In this document: piece after piece, positions 1-6,271 of the stretch
Position numbering within the stretch: the stretch's first letter is position 1
Layout: each line of letters opens with the position of its first letter
Origin: Nitriliruptoraceae bacterium
GTDB taxonomy: Bacteria > Actinomycetota > Nitriliruptoria > Nitriliruptorales > Nitriliruptoraceae
NCBI GenBank assembly: GCA_007118045.1
Contig: SKTG01000238.1
Coordinates: forward strand, 1-17,499
DNA length: 17,499 nucleotides
Reading direction: 5' to 3'
The notes under the pieces: model-generated
What the model was told of the DNA's origin: nothing
Seen by the model: the letters and a program-made list of their open reading frames with translations, nothing else
Databases searched by the model: none
Made by a program: the position numbers and the translations under genes

Positions 1-144
1 ACCGCCGAAGAGCTCCGAGGTCGTCGACCCGGACCCCTGTCCGCGGGTGGTCCTCCCGAGCTCATGGTCCCGACGACGTAGCACGACGGTGTGCCGAGAC
101 CTGTCGCGGCGGGTGCGACGTGCCCGTCTGCGGACAGCAGCCCG

Positions 145-972
145 TCAGGTGTCGCTGAGGAGGAACCGGGCGAGCTGGTCGGCGACGAGTTCAGGGGCGA
201 CGATGTCCGCCTCGTGTTCCTGGCCCTCCAGCTCGGCGAGTCGGGCGTCGGGCAGCGCCTCGACGACCGGCCCTGCCTGGAAGCGGTCCGGGGCGTCGGC
301 ACCCACCAGCAACAACGTCGGGACGGTGATCCGGGCGGCCTCATCGGGATCGAACAGGCGCTCGTCATGGGCCCGCAACTCCCGTGGGAGGGTGTGGGCG
401 GCGGCGACGCGTCCGGGCCACGAAGGCTGCGCACGTACGATCTCGAGCTCCTCCTCGGTGGACCCGACGGCGTCGCGGAACAGCGTCTCCACGACCTCTT
501 CGTCCCTGCCTTCGTCGAGGAGCGCCTCCATCCGCTCCACGAACACGGTGGGTGGGGTGATCGCCGAGGGTTCGACCATGGGCCACGCTTCGTAGAGGAC
601 CAGTCGCCGCAGGTTGGTCGTCAGGGGTGGGGTCCCGAAGGCAGCGAACCCTCCGTGGGAGTGGGCGTAGACGTCGACCGGCTGGCCATGCTCATCGGCG
701 AGGGCGTCGACGACGGCCGCGACGTCCTCGTGCTCGCGCTCGAGCGCGTAGTCCGGACCGTCGCCGCTCGCGCCTCGCCCACGCCGGTCCATCGCGTGGA
801 CCGTGAAGTGGGGTTCCAGGTGGGGCCGTAGCGTGTCCCAGCGGCTGTGGTCGCCAGCACTGCCGTGGACCAGCAGGATCGGTGGACCCTCGCCGCTGGT
901 GAACCACGCGATCTCGGTGCCGTCGCGCGACGTCGTGTGCGAGATCGTCTGTACGTCCGGTTGCGCGTTCAT
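145..972 (-). CDS. alpha/beta hydrolase (paralog 1 of a tandem pair)
   Basis: A 275-residue alpha/beta-hydrolase fold protein, probably a cytosolic esterase or related hydrolase; the substrate cannot be told. Landmarks are the oxyanion-region LLVHGSAGDHSRW (33-45), MDRRGRGASGD (61-71), nucleophile elbow AHSHGG with Ser105 (first Gly of G-x-S-x-G is Ala), acid candidate Asp226 in LLVGADAP, and catalytic His253 in EGQEHEAD. The open frame extends 40 codons further upstream, but ATG at 972 is preceded by GGGAGG at good spacing and the extension is low-complexity, so 972 is preferred. It lies 67 nt downstream of a clearly related hydrolase (both contain PLTTNLRRL and RVAAAHTLPRELR), so the pair arose by duplication and is probably co-transcribed. 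Family call is firm; function is open. Confidence 0.9.
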   Translation of the reverse strand: MNAQPDVQTISHTTSRDGTEIAWFTSGEGPPILLVHGSAGDHSRWDTLRPHLEPHFTVHAMDRRGRGASGDGPDYALEREHEDVAAVVDALADEHGQPVDVYAHSHGGFAAFGTPPLTTNLRRLVLYEAWPMVEPSAITPPTVFVERMEALLDEGRDEEVVETLFRDAVGSTEEELEIVRAQPSWPGRVAAAHTLPRELRAHDERLFDPDEAARITVPTLLLVGADAPDRFQAGPVVEALPDARLAELEGQEHEADIVAPELVADQLARFLLSDT

Positions 973-1039
973 CAGGTTCCTCCCGGGTCGTTCGCGTCCT
1001 CTCGAGGTCGGTGGGGCGGTGTGCTCACCAGGTCGCTGA

Positions 1040-1852
1040 TCAGCGAAGGAAGGTGGTGAGCTCCTCTGCGACGAGATGGGGGGCGAGCACATCGGCGGTG
1101 TGCCCCTGGCCCTCGAGGTCGGCGACCTGGGCGTCCGGCAACGTCGCGGCGAGCTCCCCGAGTGCGACCTTGAACCCCTCCGGCGTCTGGCTGCCCTGCA
1201 ACAACGCCACGGGCACCGTGACCTGTGTCAGTCGACGGCGGTCGAAGAACCCATCCGGGGCGCTCCGGAGCTCGCGCGGCAGGGTGTGGGCGGCTGCAAC
1301 GCGCGCTGGCCACGATGGCTGCGCCCGGTAGGTCGCGATGGCGTCGTCGTCCATGTGCAGCACCGCGCGACAGAACGTCTCGACCACCGCATCGGGGTCT
1401 CCGGCGGCGAGCAACGCATCGATGCGCTCCGGCAGCCCATCCGGGAGCAGGGCGCCCGGGTCGAGCGCCGGCTCGTAGAGCGCCAGCCGCCGCAGGTTGG
1501 TGGTCAGCGGCGCAGCCCCGAGCGCGAAGCTCGCCCCACCGGAGTGACCGTAGACGTCCACCGGGGAGCCGGCGGAAGCGGCGACCGCGTCCACGACGGC
1601 CGCGACGTCCTCCATCTCTCGCTCGAAGCCGTACACCTCCGCGTCACCGCTGGCACCACGGCCACGCCGGTCCATCGCGTGGACCGCGAAGTGCGGCTCG
1701 AGGAGAGGGCGCAGCACGTCCCACCGTGTGTGGTCTCCGAGCACCCCGTGGACCAGGAGCAGCGGTGGGCCTTCCCCGCTGCTGAACCACGCGATCGGTG
1801 TCCCGTCCGCCGACCGCGTCCTGTTCGTCATCGGTGCGTCGATCCTCGTCAT
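1040..1852 (-). CDS. alpha/beta hydrolase (paralog 2, acid residue replaced)
   Basis: A 270-residue alpha/beta-hydrolase and close paralog of the gene downstream. It has LLVHGVLGDHTRW (33-45), MDRRGRGASGD (60-70), a canonical elbow GHSGGA with Ser104, and His251 in EGQGHTAD. Where the paralog has Asp226 (GADAP), this protein reads GSQTP with Gln222, so the usual triad acid after strand beta-7 appears missing. It may use another acid or have altered activity. Start chosen at ATG 1852 with AGGGG upstream; ATG 1834 is an alternative with a poorly placed purine tract, and the frame is open to 1915. It is the first gene of the likely two-gene hydrolase operon, and a palindrome (1942-1959) sits about 90 nt upstream. 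Confidence 0.88.
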   Translation of the reverse strand: MTRIDAPMTNRTRSADGTPIAWFSSGEGPPLLLVHGVLGDHTRWDVLRPLLEPHFAVHAMDRRGRGASGDAEVYGFEREMEDVAAVVDAVAASAGSPVDVYGHSGGASFALGAAPLTTNLRRLALYEPALDPGALLPDGLPERIDALLAAGDPDAVVETFCRAVLHMDDDAIATYRAQPSWPARVAAAHTLPRELRSAPDGFFDRRRLTQVTVPVALLQGSQTPEGFKVALGELAATLPDAQVADLEGQGHTADVLAPHLVAEELTTFLR

Positions 1853-1941
1853 CGGGAGCCCCTGTGTGTCGCCGCCGATGCCTCGTGAGCGGTGCCTCCC
1901 CGCGCTCCGGGACATCCTGCACGTTTCCCATGCTGACCGGC

Positions 1942-1959
1942 ATCGGTAGAACTACCCAT
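1942..1959. promoter_or_regulatory. 18-bp near-perfect palindrome upstream of the hydrolase pair
   Basis: ATCGGTAGAACTACCCAT reads as 8-bp arms around AA with a single mismatch (third position from each end). The 2-nt centre is too small for an RNA hairpin loop of that stem, and no T run follows, so a dimeric-repressor operator is a better reading than a terminator. It lies between the stop of the HD-GYP/LuxR gene (1997) and the start of hydrolase 2 (1852). The cognate regulator is unknown. Confidence 0.5.
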
Positions 1960-1996
1960 CTCCACGGTGTGAGCCCGGCCGCCGGCGACCGAGCCG

Positions 1997-3526
1997 CTAC
2001 GTCAGCAGGTCGTGCTCCATCGCGAACAGCGCGGCGGCGGCCCGGCTGGAGGCGCCGATCTTCGAGTAGATGTGCTGGACGTGGTGTTCGGCGGTGCGCC
2101 GCGAAATCACGAGCTTCTCGGCGATCTCGCGGTTGCTGCAGCCCACGGCGAGCAGAGCGAGGACCTCGACCTCGCGGCCGGTCAGGCCCGCCGGTGCCTC
2201 CCGGCGCACCTCGGTGTGGTGTCCTGCGGCCACGAGGACGGCGCTGGCTGCCTCCTCGTCGACCAAGCCGGCGCGCACCCCTTCGCGCAGCTGCTCCTCC
2301 GCCTGCTCCGGATCGAGCGCCGAGCGATGCGGCCGGGGCTGGGTCATGGCCTGGTAGGCGTCCGCCGCAGCGAGCAGGCGAGCCTCCAAGGGAAGTTCGC
2401 CCCGCGTACAGCCCCGGTGGTATCCGCTTCCGTCGCAGCGTTCATGGTGCATCCCGACGAGCGCGGCGAGGTGGGCGAGGCGCTCGGAACCGGCCAGGAT
2501 CCGTTCCGAGTGGTAGCCATGCAGGCGCACCTGCTCCCACTCGTGTCGTGTTAGCTCCCCGGGCTTGTCCCAGACGGCGGAGGAGATCGCGACCCGGCCG
2601 ACATCGTGCAGCAGGGCTGCCACCTCGAGGTCCTCGAGATCGCCACCGTCGAGGCCGCACCGGGCTCCCGCATCGCGGGCGAGGCGTGCGACGCCCCGCG
2701 AATGCCCGTGCAGGTGCGGTGTCTTGAGGTCCGCGAGGTCCCCGAACACCGTCGCCACCTCGACGAGCCGAGCATCGAGCACGTACGCGACCGGCTGCGG
2801 TTCGACCTCCAACACCAGGCCGTGCGGGTCACACGCTCCGAGCCGGTCCAGGAGTTCGTCGCGGTGGGCGACGAGGTGATCGGCGATCCCGGGATCGAAC
2901 ACCGACCCGCTCCCACCGGCGATCACCTCGGTGACCCGACTGCGCCCCGCCGTGGTGTCGAGGAGGCTGGCCGTGGAGGTCACCGCGGCGAGCCGCGCCC
3001 CCAGCGGGATCCCGTCGTGCTCGAGACCGTCGGGCACGCCCCGGCCGTTCCACCACTCGTACGACCGGTAGAGGCTCAACTGGACCTCTCCAGGGAGCCG
3101 GAGCCGTCGAGCGGCATCCCGACCGACCTCGCAGGCCGCGGTGGTCGACTCCAGGCCGATGCGCTTACCCCTGGTGAGGGTCACGGCCGCGAGCCGGACC
3201 CGTTCTGACAGCGGGCGGCCGGCTAGCAGCCCCGGCAGGAAGATGGTCAACATCTCCTTCGGGTCGGCCAGGTTCGTCTGCGCCGTCACGGCGTACATCG
3301 TCAGCTCGTCACCGACCGCGCGTCCGGCTTCGTGCGCGTAGCCGTTGCAACCGACGTGGTGGAGCAGCGCTGTGTAGATCGCAGCGTGCAGGTCCTCGTC
3401 TGGGACGCCGAGGGAGCGCCCGAGCAGCCCGGCGAGGGCTGCTGATCGCAACGCCTCCCCCGCCGGGATCCCGAACCCCAGGTCAGCGAGCCGCGACAGC
3501 CCCGCCAGCAGGTCAGCGAGCCGCAT
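1997..3526 (-). CDS. tandem HD-GYP-type domain protein with C-terminal LuxR helix-turn-helix
   Basis: A 509-residue regulator. The N-terminal half looks like a degenerate HD-GYP module: TALLHHVGCNGYAHE (52-66), EWWNGRGVPDGL (157-168) and IPLGARLAA (173-181). The second module (about 265-440) keeps key residues: LLHDVGR (305-311, His307-Asp308), KPGELTRHEWEQVRLH (321-336) and HHERCDGSGYHRG (360-372), where the GYP signature is GYH. Residues 447-509 are a LuxR/GerE HTH (LTGREVEVLALLAVGCSNREIAEKL; RTAEHHVQHIYSKIGASSRAAA). HD-GYP proteins usually degrade cyclic-di-GMP or other dinucleotides; direct coupling to DNA binding suggests a one-component sensor. ATG 3526 fits the start MRLADLLAGLSRLADLG and has GAGG upstream; ATG 3556 is an alternative, and the frame is open to 3916 across a leader that looks non-coding. 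Divergent from the DUF6069-PPOX-marR operon. Confidence 0.88.
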   Translation of the reverse strand: MRLADLLAGLSRLADLGFGIPAGEALRSAALAGLLGRSLGVPDEDLHAAIYTALLHHVGCNGYAHEAGRAVGDELTMYAVTAQTNLADPKEMLTIFLPGLLAGRPLSERVRLAAVTLTRGKRIGLESTTAACEVGRDAARRLRLPGEVQLSLYRSYEWWNGRGVPDGLEHDGIPLGARLAAVTSTASLLDTTAGRSRVTEVIAGGSGSVFDPGIADHLVAHRDELLDRLGACDPHGLVLEVEPQPVAYVLDARLVEVATVFGDLADLKTPHLHGHSRGVARLARDAGARCGLDGGDLEDLEVAALLHDVGRVAISSAVWDKPGELTRHEWEQVRLHGYHSERILAGSERLAHLAALVGMHHERCDGSGYHRGCTRGELPLEARLLAAADAYQAMTQPRPHRSALDPEQAEEQLREGVRAGLVDEEAASAVLVAAGHHTEVRREAPAGLTGREVEVLALLAVGCSNREIAEKLVISRRTAEHHVQHIYSKIGASSRAAAALFAMEHDLLT

Positions 3527-3660
3527 CTCCACCCTCGATGCCTCGCCATACAGCATAGGTGTCGAGGGCTCGGCGTCGCTATCGACGGTGACGGGCGGAT
3601 CGGTCGGGCCCCCGGGAGCAGGGTCGAGCACCTCGCTGAACGCTGACGCTGCGCCGACAC

Positions 3661-3698
3661 CGGGCACGTCGGCTCCACCCCGACGACCAGGGTGCCCG
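3661..3698 (-). promoter_or_regulatory. stem-loop in the leader of the HD-GYP/LuxR gene
   Basis: Arms CGGGCAC (3661-3667) and GTGCCCG (3692-3698) pair perfectly. The stem continues with GTCGG (3668-3672) against CCGAC (3680-3684), leaving a 7-nt bulge on one side and a 7-nt loop. It would be transcribed in the leader of the leftward gene, 135 nt or more before its start codon. A folding role, attenuation or ligand sensing cannot be told apart. Confidence 0.35.
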
Positions 3699-3709
3699 CA
3701 CATCGATAC

Positions 3710-3738
3710 TTGCGGACACATGCACATATCTCTATGCT
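3710..3738 (+). promoter_or_regulatory. candidate promoter for the DUF6069-PPOX operon
   Basis: TTGCGG (3710-3715) and TATGCT (3733-3738) are separated by exactly 17 nt, the preferred spacing for housekeeping sigma factors, though each hexamer is only a partial match. The -35 element overlaps motif copy 1 (3714-3726), and copy 2 begins just after the -10. A protein bound to the motif pair would block this promoter. Predicted leader is about 135 nt. Confidence 0.4.
3714..3726 (+). promoter_or_regulatory. GGAYRCATGCRCA motif, copy 1
   Basis: Reads GGACACATGCACA. It faces copy 2 (3739-3751, opposite strand) across 12 nt, giving an inverted pair. A third copy, GGATGCATGCACA, lies before marR at 4784-4796. 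Candidate operator half-site. Confidence 0.5.
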
Positions 3739-3751
3739 TGCGCATGTATCC
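3739..3751 (-). promoter_or_regulatory. GGAYRCATGCRCA motif, copy 2
   Basis: On the minus strand it reads GGATACATGCGCA, matching copy 1 at 11 of 13 positions and pointing toward it. Together the two copies make an inverted repeat centred near 3732 in the divergent promoter region. Confidence 0.5.
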
Positions 3752-3879
3752 ATATACCGGGTTGCTTGGCACTCGACCGCGAGCGTGACGTCGACCTCCA
3801 CCCAGCCTCACCGCCGCGCCGCGATCGATCCACCGCCTCGGAACCGATCGCCGCCCCGCCAGGAACCGGAGGAAGCCCG

Positions 3880-4362
3880 ATGACACGACCGACACCAGCA
3901 CCGATCCGGAAGACACGCGCCCCCCACCTCATGCGCAAGGGGACCACCCTGCTCGCCGTCGCCACGGCCGTCGGTCTCTGGGCCGTCGCCGAGCAGGCGC
4001 TCGGCATCGAGGTCCGCTCCCCCGAGATGGGCGACAACCCCTCGGCCGACATCACCATCGTCGAGGTGGCGATCGCCAGTCTCGTCGCCTCGCTGGCTGC
4101 CTGGGCCCTCCTCGCCGGCCTCGAACGGGTCACCCGTCGAGCACACCGGATCTGGTTGGCCGTCGCCGTCACGGTCCTCGTCGTGTCCCTGGGCGCCCCG
4201 CTCACCGGCGACGGGATCGATACCGCCAACCGGACGGTCCTGGCTCTGCTCCACCTCGCCGTGGCGGTGGTCGTCATCCCGGGGATGCTCTATCCCACCC
4301 GCTCCGACCCGACATCGACGGCCACCACCAGCTCCGATGGGAACGAGGAGGTGGCGTCGTGA
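3880..4362 (+). CDS. DUF6069 family four-helix membrane protein
   Basis: A 160-residue integral membrane protein with four hydrophobic segments at about 22-40, 60-82, 91-108 and 119-138, and a Thr/Ser-rich hydrophilic tail. The pattern SLAAWALLAGLERVTRRAHRIWLAVAV (71-97), VSLGAPLTG (102-110) and LALLHLAVAVVVIPGM (121-136) fits actinobacterial DUF6069 proteins, whose function is unknown. ATG 3880 is preceded by GGAGG at good spacing; the frame extends upstream to 3766 without a better site. Its last four bases overlap the GTG of the PPOX gene, so the two are translationally coupled. The association may mean a membrane partner for the F420 enzyme, but that is inference. Confidence 0.85.
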   Translation: MTRPTPAPIRKTRAPHLMRKGTTLLAVATAVGLWAVAEQALGIEVRSPEMGDNPSADITIVEVAIASLVASLAAWALLAGLERVTRRAHRIWLAVAVTVLVVSLGAPLTGDGIDTANRTVLALLHLAVAVVVIPGMLYPTRSDPTSTATTSSDGNEEVAS

Positions 4363-4745
4363 GCGCCTTCACCGCGGCCGAGATCGCCTACCTCACCGCC
4401 GAGGAACGACCGTTGGGACGCGTGGCCACCGTCGGACGTGACGGCATGCCCCACGTGGTACCGAGCGGGGTCCGCTACGACGCGGAGCACGACACGCTCG
4501 ACATCGGCGGTATCCGGCTCGAACGGACCAAGAAGTACCGCGACATCGCCCGGACCGGCCTGGCCGCCATCGTCCTCGACGATGTGTTGCCGCCCTGGCG
4601 ACCACGCGGCATCGAGGTGCGGGCACACGCAGAACTCGTGGGATCCCCGGACCCGCTCATCCGCCTCCACCCCCGGCGCATCATCTCCTGGGGCCTGGAA
4701 GGCGATGCGGAGATCGGCGAACGCCACGCCCGGGACGTGCCTTGA
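4359..4745 (+). CDS. PPOX-class F420-dependent oxidoreductase
   Basis: A 128-residue split-beta-barrel flavin/F420-binding protein of the pyridoxamine-phosphate-oxidase-like superfamily. Residues 16-39 (ERPLGRVATVGRDGMPHVVPSGVR) form the first barrel strands, TKKYRDI (57-63) is the usual cofactor phosphate-contact region, and RGIEVRAHAEL (83-93) with LIRLHPRRIISWGLEG (100-115) matches actinobacterial F420-dependent members. Such enzymes reduce unsaturated or xenobiotic substrates with reduced F420; the substrate here is unknown. The GTG start at 4359 overlaps the stop of the DUF6069 gene as GTGA. The length is normal for the family. Confidence 0.88.
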   Translation: MSAFTAAEIAYLTAEERPLGRVATVGRDGMPHVVPSGVRYDAEHDTLDIGGIRLERTKKYRDIARTGLAAIVLDDVLPPWRPRGIEVRAHAELVGSPDPLIRLHPRRIISWGLEGDAEIGERHARDVP

Positions 4746-4783
4746 CCGACCCGCGTGAGCGGTCGGGCCCCCCGCCCGCGTTA

Positions 4784-4796
4784 GGATGCATGCACA
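4784..4796 (+). promoter_or_regulatory. GGAYRCATGCRCA motif, copy 3, upstream of marR
   Basis: GGATGCATGCACA ends 23 nt before the chosen marR start codon and contains the palindrome TGCATGCA (4787-4794). It agrees with copy 1 at 11 of 13 positions. Placement fits autoregulation of marR. Confidence 0.5.
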
Positions 4797-4819
4797 CGTA
4801 CCTTCCAGGCCGAGGAACG

Positions 4820-5362
4820 ATGTCCCTGCGAGCGCGGAACGAGGTCACGGCCGCCACCCGCCACGACCCCGCCGAGGAACCGACGTTCGTGGAGCGCGAC
4901 GACGGGCTCAAGCACCTTCCGCCGGTCCGCGCCCGTGCCTTCCTCGGGCTGGTCCGTGCCGGTGCCAGCCTCGCGCGGGAGCTCGACGCAACGCTGCAGC
5001 GCAAGCACGAGCTCACCCTGCACTCCTTCGAGGTCCTGCTGCATCTGGCGGTGTTCTCCCCCGACGGCAGCCTACGGCTCAGCCAGCTCGTGCAGCAGGC
5101 TCCCCTGAGCCAGAGTCAGGTGTCACGGATCGCGGCAGAGCTCGAGAAGCGTGACCTCGTGCGCCGCTCGACCGCTGCCGAGGACGGACGCGGCGTCACG
5201 GTCGCGATCACCGAGGCGGGCAGACAGCGCTTCCGGCAGGCGCAGGAGACGCACCTACGCGACCTCGATGCACGCGTGTTCTCCCGCCTCAGCTGGGAGG
5301 AGGTCGTCCAGTTGGCGTCCATCACGTCGAAGCTGCTCGAGGCCCCGGCGGGAGACGGCTGA
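4820..5362 (+). CDS. MarR family transcriptional regulator
   Basis: A 180-residue winged-helix regulator. Residues 36-63 form the N-terminal dimerisation helix, 66-135 the DNA-binding domain: LTLHSFEVLLHLAVF, the HTH LRLSQLVQQAPLSQSQVSRIAAELEKRDLVRR (86-116) and the wing EDGRGVTVAITEAG (121-134). The C-terminal helices (136-175) complete the dimer. The start is taken as ATG 4820, preceded by CCGAGGAACG. TTG 4742, overlapping the PPOX stop, and ATG 4790 would add residues encoded by what looks like a regulatory region containing motif copy 3. MarR proteins usually repress their own operon and respond to small phenolic or oxidising ligands, so it plausibly controls the adjacent F420 enzyme operon. 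Confidence 0.88.
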   Translation: MSLRARNEVTAATRHDPAEEPTFVERDDGLKHLPPVRARAFLGLVRAGASLARELDATLQRKHELTLHSFEVLLHLAVFSPDGSLRLSQLVQQAPLSQSQVSRIAAELEKRDLVRRSTAAEDGRGVTVAITEAGRQRFRQAQETHLRDLDARVFSRLSWEEVVQLASITSKLLEAPAGDG

Positions 5363-5397
5363 CGCCGAGTCACCTCCCCATCACCACCCGCGCCCAC

Positions 5398-5455
5398 CTC
5401 GACCAGCCACCGCCGCTGTCCCACCTCCCAGCGGTGGGCTGCCAGCTGGGTCGAG
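5398..5455 (+). terminator. long imperfect hairpin downstream of marR
   Basis: CTCGACCAG (5398-5406) pairs with CTGGGTCGAG (5446-5455) with one bulged G. Inside it, CCAC and CGCTG (5407-5418, separated by a CGC bulge) pair with CAGCGGTGG (5429-5437). It starts 36 nt after the marR stop. There is no T tract, so it may be a T-less actinobacterial terminator or another structured element. Confidence 0.4.
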
Positions 5456-5534
5456 CCAGCCCACAGCGCGACCGTGCGCCCACGGCGACCAGTTGGCGCG
5501 ACGTCGGTGCCGTGCCCGCGTATGCCAACAACTG

Positions 5535-5740
5535 GCGAGGCGATCGCCGAATCCGCCGCCGATCTGACGCCGCCCGCCCTCCAACAGCCCGGCGGCCAGG
5601 ACGGCAGGCTCGTCGTCGGGGGTCAGCCGGATCCATACGACGTCGCTGGGCGTCGCCAAGGCCCAGGCGGCGAGCGCCGATCGGCCGGGAGGAACTCGGT
5701 GAACGGGAAGCGCTCCAGGGCGTGCTGCCGCCCGGCGATG
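5535..5740 (-). pseudogene. possible relic of a LuxR/MalT-type (LAL) ATPase regulator
   Basis: One minus-strand frame reads ALPVHRVPPG followed by RSALAAWALATPSDVVWIR and then LTPDDEPAVLAAGLLEGGRR. This resembles the start of MalT/LAL regulators, where a P-loop of the type APxGxGKTTLLAAW is followed by a W(V/I)xLxxxDxDPxxF segment. Here the P-loop lacks the Gly-Lys pair and the flanking frame becomes compositionally unlike protein on both sides. No start codon or downstream domain can be placed. I read it as a decayed gene fragment; chance similarity in GC-rich sequence is possible. Confidence 0.25.
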
Positions 5741-6076
5741 GCCGTCCCTCCCGTCCGCTCCCACGCGGGAAGCATGCAACCAGGGGACGGTCGACGGGTC
5801 GCAAGGCCCGCATCGGTGTGCCGTGCCTCCGGGGTGCTGCCGTGCCCACCCGTGCTCACCGATCCGTGTGGGCTGCGCCGCCACGCGCTGCGGGTCCTGC
5901 CCAGGGCCTGGTTGCACTTTCGGCTGCGACCCCGTCGGGGCACGTCGCGACCTTCGAGTGATGTCGGCGGGCGGTGCGTCACGTACGACTCGTGCGGCGA
6001 CGAGGAGCGTCGAGCACACCCGATGAACAGGCAGGACCAGCGATGCGGGAGCGATGGACGACGGGTCCAACATCAA

Positions 6077-6094
6077 CCAGGGGCAAAGCCCTGG
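6077..6094 (+). other. compact GC hairpin in the gap before the Rieske gene
   Basis: CCAGGG (6077-6082) and CCCTGG (6089-6094) form a perfect 6-bp stem around GCAAAG. No T run follows. It lies about 180 nt upstream of the Rieske start and could be part of a leader structure. Confidence 0.3.
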
Positions 6095-6271
6095 CGGCTG
6101 AGGCGACCGGGTGGTGTGTCCCCGAGCTGACGAGATGGTCGCACCACCGCCTCGATGACGCCCGAGCCGTCCCTGTGCGGGCCGACCCTGCCGGTACCAT
6201 CGTCGGAGCGCCGGCGGCTCCTCGGAGTCAGGGCACGGTTGGCTACGGTGACGTGACCGGTAGGAGGAGTC

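Larger units (their letters stand above)
3527..3879. other. divergent intergenic region with AT-rich regulatory core
   Basis: This 353-bp gap separates the leftward HD-GYP/LuxR gene from the rightward DUF6069 gene. Its core, about 3700-3760, is far richer in A+T than the surroundings and carries the paired 13-bp motif. The left part forms the leader of the leftward gene and contains an inverted repeat at 3661-3698. In-frame ATGs at 3703, 3721, 3727 and 3745 overlap the motif and lack a Shine-Dalgarno sequence, which argues that the leftward gene starts further downstream. Confidence 0.6.
5363..6271. other. 909-bp gap without an intact gene
   Basis: No frame here gives a convincing intact protein. 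The gap contains a 58-nt imperfect hairpin right after marR, a short stretch resembling a LuxR/MalT-type ATPase (minus strand, about 5535-5740), a compact hairpin at 6077-6094 and the leader of the Rieske gene. A single weak relative of the GGAYRCATGCRCA motif (GGAAGCATGCA, 5768-5778) also occurs. Confidence 0.6.

Noticed and set aside
1..144. Weak 5-bp inverted repeat GTCGC/GCGAC (103-119) after the hydrolase operon
   Set aside because: Too short and without a T run to support a terminator call.
1798..3208. Plus-strand open frames opposite the HD-GYP/LuxR gene
   Set aside because: Low-complexity Arg/Pro/Ser-rich frames antisense to a gene with clear HD-GYP and LuxR motifs.
4742..4819. TTG start at 4742 for marR, overlapping the PPOX stop
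   Set aside because: ATG 4820 has a better ribosome-binding site, and the interval contains the third regulatory motif, which fits a promoter better than coding sequence.
5768..5778. Fourth GGAYRCATGCRCA-like site (GGAAGCATGCA)
   Set aside because: It breaks the consensus at several positions and is not next to a gene start; probably chance.
6060..6140. Possible riboswitch (GGCTGAGG and related strings recall TPP or c-di-AMP aptamers)
   Set aside because: Conserved elements are missing or in the wrong order, so no class can be assigned.
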